From NCBI GenBank assembly GCA_949361645.1, contig OX442422.1:6791534-6855533 (forward strand): DNA of 64,000 nucleotides. The letters are read 5' to 3'. Source of the DNA: Spongilla lacustris (lineage: Eukaryota; Porifera; Demospongiae; Spongillida; Spongillidae). Both the position numbers and the translations under genes were made by a program. The notes below the pieces were generated by a model that saw only the letters and a program-made list of their open reading frames with translations, was not told the DNA's origin and did no database searches. Of the stretch, positions 12,050 to 24,964 are shown in pieces. Position 1 is the first letter of the stretch, and every line of letters starts with the position of its first letter.

Positions 12050-12158
12050 ATGGTTATACAAACTAAAAAAACACGCATAACTTTGGTATAAACGCACATA
12101 ATCAAATTATGTGCGTTTATACCGAAGTTATGCGTGTTTTTTTAGTTTGTATAACCAT
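12050..12158. mobile_element. Perfect-type hairpin, probable MITE
   Basis: Two 53-base arms (ATGGTTATACAAACTAAAAA...) separated by a 3-base loop at the centre CACATAAT-CAA-ATTATGTG. Only one mismatch was noticed. There is no coding content. A DNA-transposon derivative is likely, but no clear target-site duplication was seen. Confidence 0.7.
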
Positions 12159-12261
12159 AGTCAGCTTGCAGTGATAGTGACCCTCATCCAATGTCCCTCA
12201 TGTAGTGACCATCATCCAATGTCCCTCATGTAGTGACCGTCATCCAATGTCCATTGCGTGA

Positions 12262-12815
12262 ACCCCAAAGCACTGTGTCATGTCCAGAGTCTAGGTGTCA
12301 TGACAACGGTGGCCAAAGAGGGTGCTTTGCATTTAGTGAACTGGGGACCTCTCAAGTACATGTACAAAGCCTTCCATCTCCCTATGGGTATGGACACAAG
12401 ACACAAGTACCATGCAGACATGTTGTGGGGGATGGTACTCATGCCTTGGGTGTGTTTGGGGCGGGACCAGCATCACTACTGTTGTATCATACAAGCACAG
12501 TGGAACGTTTAGATTTGCGATGCTAAACACTTTGGGATCTACAGAGGTATGGATAGCAATCATGTCAACTGAGGAGTAACACATTCCAAATCAGTCACTC
12601 AGTGACTCCAAAGCACTGTGTCATGTCCAGAGTCTAGGTGTCATGACGACGGTGGCCAAAAAGGGTGCTTTGCATTTAGTGGACTGGGGACCTCTCAGGT
12701 ACAAAACCTTCCATCTCCCCATGCATCCCCCACAACACGTGTGCATGGTACTTGTGTTTTGTGTCTATACCCATAGGGAGATGGAAGGCTTTGTACTGTA
12801 CCTGAAAGGTCCCCT
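12262..12815. repeat. Direct plus inverted duplication
   Basis: 12606-12720 repeats 12262-12385 (AAAGCACTGTGTCATGTCCA...). 12730-12815 is an inverted copy of about 12340-12435 (CCCATAGGGAGATGGAAGGC). The original copy has an open frame reading GVMTTVAKEGALHLV, which I do not recognise. Confidence 0.7.
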
Positions 12816-12843
12816 TGTGCCTTGACCACATACTGGTCCCCTT

Positions 12844-12890
12844 AAGTTAGCATATCACTATCAGGTAATACATGCACATATCTGGGTGGT
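12844..12890. repeat. Dispersed short repeat, copy 1
   Basis: AAGTTAGCATATCACTATCA and following bases are shared with 31829-31871. Confidence 0.6.
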
Positions 12891-12914
12891 CTTATTTGTG
12901 AGCAGACAATGTAT

Positions 12915-14340
<1,426 letters not shown>

Positions 14341-14347
14341 CCTTCAG

Positions 14348-14610
14348 CTCCTAATGTCCAGCGCCTCTCACTGGAGCTAGGAGGCAATGCCCCCTTCATT
14401 GTTTTCAACTCTGCAGACATTCCCCTGATAGTCAAACATGCACTGTTCACTAAGTACAGGAATGCGGGACAGGTAGGTGGGCATGGTTGGGAGCCATCTT
14501 TTTTGATGATGTCATTATGTCCCCCTGGGGGGCAGACAGGTATCTGCACCAACAGGCTGCTGGTGCAGAGAGGTGTGCATGAGCAGTTTGTGGAGAAGCT
14601 GAGCAGAGCT
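14348..14610 (+). pseudogene. ALDH5A1: Succinate-semialdehyde dehydrogenase-like (ALDH5 family), two exons
   Basis: Succinate-semialdehyde dehydrogenase oxidises succinate semialdehyde to succinate in the GABA shunt. Exon 14348-14472 reads RLSLELGGNAPFIVF, then KYRNAGQ. Exon 14536-14610 continues in phase 0 with TGICTNRLLVQRGVHEQF. LELGG holds the general-base glutamate of aldehyde dehydrogenases, and GQTCxC holds the catalytic cysteine. Here the codon at the first cysteine is GGT (Gly), so the nucleophile is absent while the second cysteine (TGC) remains. Donors GTAGGT and GTGAGG and acceptors TTCAG and GGCAG are good. No upstream NAD-binding or downstream exons were found. The loss of the nucleophile and the isolation of the exons suggest a non-functional fragment. 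A single-base sequencing error cannot be excluded. Confidence 0.75.
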
Positions 14611-14928
14611 GTGAGGGGACTGATCAATCATCAGTTGTACATACTTTTTCAGCAGAAGTGTTGCTAACTTCATAAGCGTGTTGAAATGGAGAGTTTCCAA
14701 TAATTGCAGTGTGAAATAGCAGTCCTCTGATTGTTCAGTTATATGTACATGTAAGCCCTTAATTAAACCAAAAATTGGATCCATTCAGGTCAGATTAACC
14801 AGCAGAGTATTATCAGCTTTCAAATCTACTGTGTGGAGGGAAGGGGTGTGTGTGTGTGTGCATGTAGGTGGTTAGGACATGTTTATCTAAATCTAAACAA
14901 TGTTCATTGAAGTCTCGCACAGTCCCTT

Positions 14929-15010
14929 TCACTTGTTGTCAACCACTGCATACATGTCCCCACGCTTGATGGCATTGGGGTCCTGGTACAATTTTTCAGC
15001 AGCACCACCA
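14929..15010 (-). CDS. Possible terminal exon, unrecognised
   Basis: On the - strand an acceptor (CTTTCAG) is followed by a short open segment reading GGAAEKLYQDPNAIKRGDMY and ending VVDNK-stop (TGA at 14929-14931). The composition is clearly protein-like, but I do not recognise the family and no partner exon was located. Confidence 0.3.
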
Positions 15011-15014
15011 CTGA

Positions 15015-16085
15015 AAGTGGCTAACACAGCTAACCAGTGATAGAGGTGGGAGAGTCAGAGGCTCCCCATAAATCATATTCATTTAGGTGGTAGGATATAA
15101 CATTTTTTGCAGCTATAGTAACAGTTATGATACATCTACCTAAATGAAATGATGTACAAAACCCTTATGTCACCTACTACCTTACAAAGACTATATAGGT
15201 ATGGTACACACAGATAGGATTTGTGATATTGTGCTGTACACCTACTGTGTTAACTCGGAGGTAGACTTGGCATAGCTGTCCAATGTGACAGGCTCCATGT
15301 GGTGGTTACAAGGTTAGCACATGACGGTCCATGATGGATTACAAGGTCAATAAGGTTACACACATGGGAGTCATGTGATGCTAACCACCTATACAGCTCT
15401 GATACAATAACTAACTTGGCTCACCTCAGAATCCACTTGTGCTGTTGACGTTTTTGTGTATGTGTGCATTGTCAGTGCATGTGTGTGTGTGCATGTGTGC
15501 ATTGTATGGTTTGTGTGCATGTGTGTATGTTAGCATGTGTATGTTAGCATGTGTATGCATGTGTGTGCATGTGTTGTGTGTCATGTGTGTCACGTGTGTT
15601 GACCTATTTCAAATACTACCAGTGCACTCCAATAAGAATAGAACAATGTCTTTACGGAGCCAGACATCGGTGAGACTCTCCCAGTTTGTACAAATAACTG
15701 CTGGAGATGAGGCAGAGGATTCTGACATGTGCAGGGACACATGAACTGCATATATCAGGTTTGGTATGTGTGTCTCTGTGTTACAGAACGAGAGGGAGGG
15801 TGTGGTGGGCATCATGTGGTCAATCTTGTTAATACAAGTGTGTAAGTATGCTCCCCATGCACTGAGTATGCCTGATATTAAGTAGCTGGTAGCACAGAGT
15901 TTACTGCCTACGTTCACATTGAGGAAGTATATTGCGATTGGTGGTCATGTTAGTTGGTAATATCGTGGTCCATGCACTAATAGAAAGCTTACAGTGTATC
16001 TGCAACGTTGAAGTTAAGTTTAAATAAATTTATTCCTGTTCTGCCAGTTTAGCAGCCCTTTTACATTTGATGGTGCACACTCGTG
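15015..16085. other. No gene recognised
   Basis: GT-rich stretches at 15455-15600. Short frames around 15439-15917 lack motifs. Confidence 0.45.
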
Positions 16086-16130
16086 CTCCCTCCCCCCTCC
16101 CTCCCTCCCTCCCTCCCTCCCTCCACCAAG

Positions 16131-16183
16131 GAGCCCCTGGTGCAGCTGGAAAGGATGGTCAGCTTGGACCTCAGGTGAATGCA

Positions 16184-16240
<57 letters not shown>

Positions 16241-16736
16241 AAATGTGCAATACTCACCCCTCTGAAAAAAATTATCAGAATGCCCCTCCTCCCCATCCCC
16301 TTCATCACTGTGACCTGCCACGTACATGTAACAGTGCTGCAATGATGGTCTGACACAGTGAAAAGGGTGCCCATGCAGCACATTATGCCTGGGAATATGG
16401 CCATTGAATTTGGCAAAAGTATTTATTTGTCTTCCCGTGTGTTCACCGCCATCTTGAGCTTGTTTACCATATATTGAGGGCATTAGTGCAGTGTGATTTG
16501 ATCTATCACCTTCCCCCACCCACCTTCCCTCCCTCACAACCTCCCTCCCACCCTTCATATCCTCCCTCACTCTTCATCTCCACCTCCCCCACCCTCCCAC
16601 TCTCATCTCCTCCCCTCCCTCCCACCAGGGACCAGTTGGGCCTGCTGGCAGCACAGGTGACAAGGGAGGCAAGGGTGCCCAAGGTCCCCAGGGACAGCAG
16701 GGTCTCGTGGGGGCCACTGGTGCACAGGGAGACAAG
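16131..16736 (+). CDS. Collagen triple-helix exons
   Basis: Collagens form extracellular triple helices from Gly-X-Y repeats. Exon 16131-16174 reads five triplets (GAPGAAGKDGQLGPQ, with the first G completed across the junction). Exon 16629-16736 is exactly 108 nt and encodes twelve uninterrupted triplets beginning GPVGPAGSTGDK and ending in GAQGDK. A 108-nt exon starting with an intact Gly codon is a classic fibrillar-collagen size, and 45 nt is another. The first exon is 44 nt as read, and one missing G at its start would restore both length and phase. CT-rich tracts (16088-16125, 16508-16622) run straight into both acceptors. No N- or C-propeptide exons were found, so this is a partial gene. 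Confidence 0.75.
16183..16238. repeat. (CA)n microsatellite
   Basis: About 27 CA dinucleotides, just after the first collagen exon's donor. Confidence 0.95.
16508..16625. repeat. CT-rich tract abutting collagen exon acceptor
   Basis: CCCTCCCTCACAACCTCCCT-type sequence, ending at the acceptor ACCAG of the 108-nt exon. Confidence 0.85.
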
Positions 16737-17145
16737 GTTTGTGTAGCCTCGTTATAGAGGGATGAAAGATGAGGTGACAACAGCAACACAAGTGCATGGC
16801 AGCTGATGTAGTACTTGGTGGCTTGACCTTTATCAAATGTCTGTTGCTGAATAAACTGTAAGTTGAAATTGTACATGTGTCAGGGGTTACTTGCAGTAGC
16901 TTTAATGGTGACATCATTATCAGGCTTTAATGGTGATATCATCATCACCTCTCAGATTGCGCACAGCACAATCAGTGGCAGAGTGAGGGGGGGGGGGCAG
17001 GGGGGGACATATGTCCCCGGGTGCAGGGGTTGAGGGGCGCCAAAATAGACAATGCACAGATTCATGCAAACGTGCCCACGGGCACCTGACGCACCTTGAG
17101 TCTTGACTTTACAAACATCTGCACGCAAACTTTTTAAACCACCCT

Positions 17146-17606
17146 TCTCTGCACTCATGATCACCCTTCTCTGCATTCATGGTCACTCTTCTCTACTCCC
17201 ATGGTCACCCTTCTCTGCACCCATGGTCACCCTTCTCTGCATTCATGGTCACCCTTCTCTACACTCATGGTCACCCTTCTCTACACTCATGGTCACCCTT
17301 CTCTACACTCATGGTCACCCTTGTCTGCACTCATGGTCACCCTTCTCTACACTCATGGCCACCCTTCTCTGCACTCATGTCAACCTCCTCTGCACTCATG
17401 GTCACCCTTCTCTGCATTCATGGTCACCCTTCTCTGCATTCATGGTCACCCTTCTCTGCATTCATGGTCACCCTTCTCTGCACTCATGGTCACCCTTCTC
17501 TGCACTCATGGTCACCCTTCTCTGCACTCATGGTCAACCTTGTCTGCACCCATGGTCACCCTTCTCTGCACTCATGATCACCCTTCTCTGCATTCATGGT
17601 CACCGT
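17146..17606. repeat. 22-bp minisatellite (TTCTCTGCACTCATGGTCACCC type)
   Basis: About 21 tandem copies of a 22-bp unit with A/T, C/T and G/A variants. All frames are open through it because 22 is not a multiple of 3 and the unit lacks stops. The apparent 130-200 residue proteins are artefacts. Confidence 0.95.
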
Positions 17607-18300
17607 TTGTATATGTGTGTTACCCAAAATAGTCTCCACATGCAATGTCACAACATGATGTGGAAGAACACGGTCTGTTGTGTGGTACAGGAAGTTTGGT
17701 TTGCTTGAGGGAGCCCTGTAGGTAGTTGTGGGTGGAGTTTGGTGCAGGTTGAGGGACATCAGTGGTGGTGGTCCGAATCTGAGGGACATTAGTGGTGGGG
17801 GATTGTTCAGTGTGGTGGGAGTCCTTGTCGTTGTATTGTACATTGTATGTGTTTGTTTGTTGGGTGTGTTGTGATTGTGGTGGCCTGGCCCAATACCCTC
17901 ACCTAGACTAAACCACCCAGTCCATCTATTGGGTCGACACCCTCTACCACGTGATCGAATTCTCACAAGAGGGGCAACACCACTGCCATGACAGTCCAGG
18001 CAGACCTGACCCTGCCATTGGTGATACAGGCTGTCCAGGCATCTGGTGAGGAGTGGGAGGGGGAAGGGGAGAGGGAGAGGATTGTAGGGAGGGAGTGGAG
18101 TACAATAGAAGCTTGTTGTACATGTATTTGTGCAGATGTCATTACATATATAGTCTGATATCATACCATTATGTGTACTGTGGACATCTTTTTAAAAATG
18201 TGTGTAGTAGAAAAGTATGAATCTCTGTATGTTAACTTCATTGTTGTGTTGCATGTGTGTGTCTCTTGCTTACATTGTACGTATGTCACATGCCACACCA
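17607..18300. other. No gene securely recognised
   Basis: On the - strand 17900-18050 an open segment reads CLDSLYHQWQGQVCLDC and may be a small exon, but no family is recognised. Confidence 0.35.
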
Positions 18301-18301
18301 G

Positions 18302-18482
18302 GTACATGTTCTGGACAGACTGGGAGGGCCGTCCCCCTTATAGGCAGAGCAGCCCTTGATGGCTCTTGTTACTGCTTAACCTTAATGTACATCAATGCCC
18401 TGGCCATTGACTTCGACATCAGCACGCTGTACTGGGCTGATGCCTACACAGACCTCATAGAGACATTTGATCTCAATGGATG
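18302..18482 (+). pseudogene. LDL-receptor class B (YWTD propeller) exon
   Basis: YWTD repeats form six-bladed propellers in LDLR/LRP-type receptors. The exon begins (R)YMFWTDWEG after an acceptor ACACCAG and ends IDFDISTLYWADAYTDLIE...FDLNG before a GTGAAT donor. YMFWTDW and LYWADA are the two hallmark strands of consecutive class B repeats, about 40 residues apart as expected. Between them the frame changes by one base in the run CCCCC near 18336. With the shift the segment reads IGRAALDGS, again typical. It is either a homopolymer error or a pseudogene. A fragment near 19020-19060 (DGNLYWS) could be another strand but is weak. Confidence 0.65.
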
Positions 18483-18504
18483 GTGAATCCTTCACCCTTC
18501 TCTT

Positions 18505-18586
18505 CTTTCCCTTCCCACCTCCCCTCCCTCCCTCCCTCCCTCCCTCCCTCCCTCCCTCCCTCCCTCCCTCCCTCCCTCCCTCACAT
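18505..18586. repeat. (TCCC)n tract
   Basis: About 16 CCCT units, directly followed by the 22-bp minisatellite. Confidence 0.95.
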
Positions 18587-18665
18587 CCATATGCTTGTAT
18601 GTGTACATCCATATGCTTGTATGTGTATATCCATATGCTTGTATGTGTACACATATCCATATGCT
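18587..18665. repeat. 22-bp minisatellite, second locus
   Basis: Three to four copies of the CCATATGCTTGTATGTGTA unit found at 5546-5935. Confidence 0.9.
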
Positions 18666-19186
18666 TAATGGGAAGTAAAGAGCAGTCTACCAAATTAGTG
18701 CACACCACTGTTTGTTTTAAGTTGCATTGTTGTTTCTGAGTTGTCATTCTTGCAGGCTATTCTGCAACAGATGTGCAGATAATCTCAGGAGAAATATGAT
18801 ATGGAACTTGGTTGCTGGACTGTCATTGCTGTAGGCCTATCTGTAGGCTATTCTGTTGGTTGTTTTTCTCCCCTGCAAGATTTTTTCCCCAATGGGGTTT
18901 TTTCTGCAGAAGGAGTTTTTTCCACAACCACAATGTCATGTGTGTTATGTTGCAAGTGTCTTTAGTTGCTGTGTCTATGTGTGTGTGTTGCATATGTGTT
19001 GTAGTGTTGGTGTGCACAATGGATGGTAACCTATATTGGTCAATGGTCATCTTGTATGATGGGATTGCACCTTCTAGTCAGCTGTTTATTCCTTCCCATT
19101 TCCTCAGTGAATACTGTAAGCAGCTGTGCTTCTGAAGCAGGATTGTACCAACCTGTCCTGAGGAACAACTCATCAAAAAGTACAGC

Positions 19187-19544
<358 letters not shown>

Positions 19545-20010
19545 AGACAATGAAGTGTTTACACAACAAAAGTTAAGGTCCTCAAAAAATATTCATGGTA
19601 CCCATATTCCTTCCACCTCAAGTCCCCACCCCTCCACCCTCCACCTCCCATGTATGCTTCCAATGAAGTCTACAGAGGATGGTGGAGAGATGGACTTCTC
19701 AATGGTGATACACTTGATACACACATGCACAAACATGAATGCATGTGTTGCTTTATTATATGTAATACATGTACATAATCAATCACACATACATACACTA
19801 TGCACGCTTACAATCAGGATGTTGTGGATGTTCCCTCTCTCTCCTCACCTCCCTCACTTTGAATATAGTGTCCATGCCATGGGCTCTGCCTGCTCCAAGT
19901 TAATCAAGGCTTTCATCCCTGGACACCCAGGTTGACCTACATAATGTGTGTTTATTTAACCATTGACCAGCCCTAATTAATTTCATGACGCATGACGTTA
20001 CGCAGAGGGT

Positions 20011-20020
20011 TTATAAATAA
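20011..20020 (+). promoter_or_regulatory. TATA-like element upstream of Sp-like gene
   Basis: TTATAAATAA lies about 20 bases before the ATG at 20039. The spacing would put the transcription start at or after the ATG, so it may be fortuitous, or translation may start at a later ATG. Confidence 0.25.
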
Positions 20021-20038
20021 TTTTGCAGAACGAACGAG

Positions 20039-20785
20039 ATGAGCGGCTGCCAACAGCTAAGTCACTTCGGCTATGCAGAAACTGAACTGCCATCTGCAAA
20101 ATGGGCGCAGTCTGCTGAAACGGATCCAATGTGGTACAACGCAGCGAGTTCGGGATGTTCTCCTCAAACCGTAGCGCAGTCTAACCAGAGCAGTGTACTA
20201 TGGTCCTGTATACTACCGCAGTCTGCTGAAACGGATCCAATGTGGTACAACGCAGCGAGTCTGGGTTGTTCTCCTCAAACCGTAGCGCAGTCTTACCAGA
20301 GCAGTGTACTATGGTCCTGTATCCTACCGCAGTCTGCTGAAACGGATCCAATGTGGTACAACGCAGCGAGTCTGGGTTGTTCTCCTCAAACCGTAGCGCA
20401 GTCTAACCAGAGCAGTGTACTATGGCCCTGTATCCTACCTCGTATTCGGTGCACATGCCCCAATTGTCAAAGGGGTGTTAACTCAAAGCGTAACACTAAT
20501 GGCGCCTCGAAAAAGAAGCAGCATAATTGCCATTACGCAGGCTGCAGCAAGACTTACACCAAGACGAGTAACTTGCGTGCGCATCTACGCTGCCATAGTG
20601 GCGAAAGGCCATTCTTTTGCACTTGGCCTTACTGCAGGGAGCAATTTACTAGTTTGGAAGTGTTACAACGACACATTCGGACGCACACGGGCGAGAAGCC
20701 TTATGCATGTACCGAGTGTGGTACGCGCTTCATGCGCAAGGACTATCTAAACAAACACATCAAAACTATACATCAACCGAAGTGA
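20039..20785 (+). CDS. Sp-family zinc-finger transcription factor, divergent
   Basis: A 248-codon intronless frame with TGA at 20783-20785. Residues 24-134 are three tandem 37-residue repeats starting [14 protein letters not shown], encoded by a 111-bp DNA repeat. At 138-143 comes CTCPNC, the buttonhead box that separates Sp factors from KLFs. Three adjacent C2H2 fingers follow (cysteines 164/169, 194/199, 224/227; histidines 182/186, 212/216, 240/245) with [21 protein letters not shown] and HTGEKPYAC linkers, as in Sp1. Such factors bind GC/GT boxes in the nucleus. Key contact positions differ from Sp1: finger 2 has SLEVLQR where Sp1 has RSDELQR, and finger 3 has RKDYLNK. Specificity has probably changed. 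The last finger has an extra residue between histidines. The start is the first ATG in frame; a TTTGCAG just upstream could instead be a splice acceptor. The Sp call is firm and its activity is unknown. Confidence 0.85.
   Translation: MSGCQQLSHFGYAETELPSAKWAQSAETDPMWYNAASSGCSPQTVAQSNQSSVLWSCILPQSAETDPMWYNAASLGCSPQTVAQSYQSSVLWSCILPQSAETDPMWYNAASLGCSPQTVAQSNQSSVLWPCILPRIRCTCPNCQRGVNSKRNTNGASKKKQHNCHYAGCSKTYTKTSNLRAHLRCHSGERPFFCTWPYCREQFTSLEVLQRHIRTHTGEKPYACTECGTRFMRKDYLNKHIKTIHQPK
20108..20440 (+). repeat. 111-bp coding tandem repeat, three copies
   Basis: Copies start at 20108, 20219 and 20330 and differ by a few bases. The period is a multiple of 3 (37 codons). Confidence 0.95.
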
Positions 20786-20834
20786 GGATGCCGAATGCGA
20801 AGATTGATCTTTTAACGTCACACAGTGATCAGTG

Positions 20835-21026
20835 GATATGAGAACAGCATAATTGACATGCAGGTGTATCACTTTCATCCCTTTGCATTTTTGTTGAACA
20901 CTTTCGATCCTAATTTGCCAGCCTTTCGATATGAGAACAGCATAATTGTCATGCAGTTGTATCACTTTCATCCCTTTGCATTTTTGTTGAACACTTTCGA
21001 TCCTAATTTGCCAGCCTTTCGATATG
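20835..21026. repeat. 93-bp tandem duplication after Sp-like gene
   Basis: Units beginning GATATGAGAACAGCATAATT start at 20835 and 20928, and a partial third at 21021. It lies in the presumed 3' flank of the Sp-like gene. Confidence 0.95.
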
Positions 21027-21029
21027 TAT

Positions 21030-23569
21030 TAATCATTTTTTCGGATTAGCATTATCCATGCAATGTGGGGCTGGCTATATATATATTGCATTATCATGCT
21101 GTTAGGGTGGAAGTGGAGGGAGGTCTATTGCATCCATAACACTTGTGTCCCTTATAGTGTGCTTCAAATCTCAATGTGTAATGATGACATAGCCATGGTT
21201 CTCAGGTGGGAGGGACCATTGACATGGTCTATGCCTGACAAGGTCACACAGCCTCTAGGTGAGGTCCAGAATGCATAACCTCCCCATTACCCTGAGGAGA
21301 TTACACATGTGGAGAAATTGCCCATACATATGCGGACATTTAGCTCTTTTTTTTCAAATTGATTTTTAAACACATGTACTACGTACGATAAATCGGTCTG
21401 ATTATGAATCTGTAATTTATAGATTTATATCATGAGCCATTCTTGTACAAAATTCAAGACAAAAATTTAATTTCTACCGCACTAAGTAGACATGTTACGT
21501 AACAATTATTAACAATTATGTCATTTATCAGTTATGTTTTTAACTAATGGCGCTTCACGAGACGCATACAAAAGCCGGGTTCTGATGATCATGACGTATT
21601 ACTAATACTAAGTAAGAAGAAGTAATTGTAGTTCCCGTAAACACAGATTGAATACGCACCGCAGACATAGGGATGATGTCGGCTTCGTCCAAAGTGGCCG
21701 GTCCGCAATTACTACTCTATAGCTAGCTAGTAGTTCACAACGGGAGACCGAGTCCCAACATGTTATCATATAGGCAGCAAATATGCTCCGCCATGCCATC
21801 CTTTCAATATTGGTGCAGCGTCCGTTGTACACGTCACGCCACCAGCACTTTTTATGCCACCTTTCTATGCGGCATGCATTTCATTATTGCCATGAAGCCT
21901 CGATCGCGACCGTCGCGCGGGCAACATATCGTAAAAGCGATACTTCCTATGATATATGCTATTACATTTATAGTCTCTTAGCCCCTTTCGTAGTCAATCA
22001 TCGACTCAATGCGATATATAGGAGATGGGCGGACCGGCAGCGTGGGCGTTTCTTTAGAGCCGAACACGTTGGCAAGCTCGAACCCGTATCTTAAACATGT
22101 CAAGATATCGAACTTCTTATAGGTTAATACATTTACCGTAGTGCTCAGGTCGACGGGTCATGCTGCCCTTCCCCATCACTGAGTTACGTTTACAAATGGA
22201 CTCTTACCACAAAGACCCTGCTGCTCTTCTTCCTCATTGGATGGCTATCACAGCTACAAGCAAGTCTAGTGTCATATAATGAGCACCAAACAAACAAAAA
22301 AAAAGATAAGTGTCCTTAAGTAGCATCATAGATACTGTATGGTAGCACATCTCCATGGAAACAGTTGCAAACAGACATTTAAACAAATTCACAGCTCCTG
22401 ATATTGAAACCTAGAGGAAAAGAGTGACTGTTATGTATCAGAACAAATGCCCCTACCATAAAACCAAAGTCCTCAGCATCATGCACAACGCACACTCCAT
22501 CCCCTTCCATTAGGTCCAATGCAAAGCTCAACCAAGGCATCAGGACTAGTTCTTGCCCAACAGGCCCCTGTCATTACCCCCCCCCTCCCCCCCCCCCCCC
22601 ACACACACATTCGGCACACAGTGTGTGGTTTGTATGACTTATACATGTAACTTCTCTGTATGGTTTCTACAGTGCTTGGGTGAATTAAAAATATACCTAA
22701 GGTCATTTACAAATAGAAAGGACATTTGTACAGTGTAGGTGGTACGAAGGTGAAGGGAAAGACATATGAACACGTAACCTTCAGTACTCACGATACGTCT
22801 AAGTAGGTACCATGCAGCCCCGGATCAAGCATAGCCTTGGGGGTGGGGGCCAGCTGCCCCCCCCTCCCCCCTCCCCCATGGCATGTGAAATGCCACCCCT
22901 TTGGCAGCAATTGCCCCCCCCCCCCCCCCCCCCTTCCTCAGGCACACACGCTTCCATTGATGATTACATATACCCGCAAGTAGATTACATGTTGTGTCAT
23001 ATGTAAAAAAAAGTCCGAATGCTTGCTGACAAATGTCAACAAAGCGGTGGAGCACAACAGGGCATGTACAAATGTACCCCTTCAACTGCATCCCCTCCTC
23101 CCCCCCCACACCCCAGTTTTCGTGTGCCATCTGGTAAAACCAAATTCTTGTAGGTCCAGGGTAGTCCTACATGTACATAAATACATGCCAGTAGTTAGAT
23201 AGATGCACATGTAGGTCTTAGGCTTAATGTAGATATGGTAGTCTTAGGTAGGTACATATAAGTCCACAGGGTAGGTTTATTTTAAGTCCAACATCATGTG
23301 AGTTCCTTTCATGTTTAATTATATTCACAGCACAGAAGGGCAGATCTTACATGTACACATGTACATGTAGTTTGAAGGGGGTTCATGCAGGGTAGGTCCA
23401 TGTAGGGGTTCATGCAGGGTAGGCCTATGTAGGTCCCATGTAGGAGGTTGCAGCTTCAGGGCAGGGCAAGGTAGCACAGCACTACATGGGCCTCTAACAT
23501 CAGATAAGGTTGTGGGTTCCCTTTCAAGTTTATTATATTCACAGCACAGACCATGGGCAGATCTTAGAA
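21030..23569. other. No gene recognised; repeats
   Basis: Poly-C tracts (22579-22600, 22857-22933) and a direct repeat (CACAGCACAGA...GGGCAGATCTTA) at about 23327-23350 and 23541-23566. A - strand segment 22440-22510 reads GDGVCVVHDAEDFGFM and might be an exon, but no family is recognised. Confidence 0.4.
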
Positions 23570-24964
23570 TTAAAGGAGAAGTTGCCACGTAAATAGTTAC
23601 CATTGCGCTGCGCGAACCGATGCGCAGAACCCGCTATAAAAGGCGCTAGACTGCTCGGGGACTTTCCTCAAATACGTCATGACTAAATGGCGAAAGGTTG
23701 GTCGTTTTGTAGTTGCGTTTTCAATCGGTAACCCTGTTACTTTTTGGACCAAAAAACACAGAGGCAATTGGTTATCTATGTAGCTTTTCACAAAAGAAAT
23801 ACACCAGTATAGGCCGATCGTGATCGAGTTCTCTGCGATCCATGCCACATGTACGTTGTGCGCTACAACAGGACGTGCGAGTACTATACAGGCCTATTTC
23901 ATTGTACTGAGTCTCGACTGATCTTATATAGACTTTTACTTTCATCGTCGAATCTGTTCACCGAGTACTAGAACTGTTACTTGAAGCGGTAACGATGTGC
24001 GCTGTAAACCGCATACGTCTCTCTTACTCTTACGCCCGGCTTATACTTATATTACCATCACCCAGGCCAGGTATAAACGAACAAAACATCACAATGAAAC
24101 ACAAAAAGAAGGCTGTAACAAACATAGCGTTACGTATTGCTACCACTGGCCCTGGTTCGCTTGCTATCTCCAGCCACATCTTCACGTGCTTCAGTTGTTT
24201 TCCCCGTTTGGTATGCTGGCAATGGCACAAACATTGATAACTGATGTTCCACAAAATGCAACAAGTAAGGATATGTATATAGGTATTTCAGACAGCAGAT
24301 CATTGAGGTAAAGGCCAGTGTGAGAGGTAGAGGATGTGAGTGTGAGTGTGAATGTGGGTGGAGGTGTGAGTATGGGTGGAGGTGTGGGTAAAGGTGCAAG
24401 TGTGAGTTGCATGAGGTATGAGTGGGTGGAGGGGAGGTATGAATGGCATGTGAGTTTGGGTGTAAGTATGAGTATGGGCGGAGGCGGAGGTAGTGAGTAT
24501 GTGTGGAGGCGTGACTATGGGTGAATGTATATACAAATGAGGGTGAGGTGTATGGGTGGAGGTATGGATGTGGGTAGGGATATGAGTATGTGAGTATGGG
24601 TGGAGGTGGAAGTAGTGAAGGTGGTATAGGTGGAGTGGGGTGAGTCACAAACAATTTCATTCTTGATGATGACTCTAAATAAAGCCTTGTGGGCCCATCA
24701 AATGTAGCTCATTATAGAAGGTGTGGTGCAAGACAAGTTAGCAAACACACAGAAACAAACACCCACACCCACATGTATGTTGATGCATCTGGTGGGGGGG
24801 GGACAATGTATTAATGTCAAAAACCTAGTGAGGATATTGTGAGATCCCAATGTATGATACACATATGAACATATTCTCGGAGCAGTTACATGTGTATTAT
24901 ATATCACCTTACAGATATAGGATAGCATGTACAATTTTACAATACATATCCATACCTTACAACT

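Noticed and set aside
17103..17708. Repetitive protein of about 200 residues rich in HGHPSLHSWSPFS
   Set aside because: The 22-bp unit has no stops, so every frame stays open. Nothing indicates translation.
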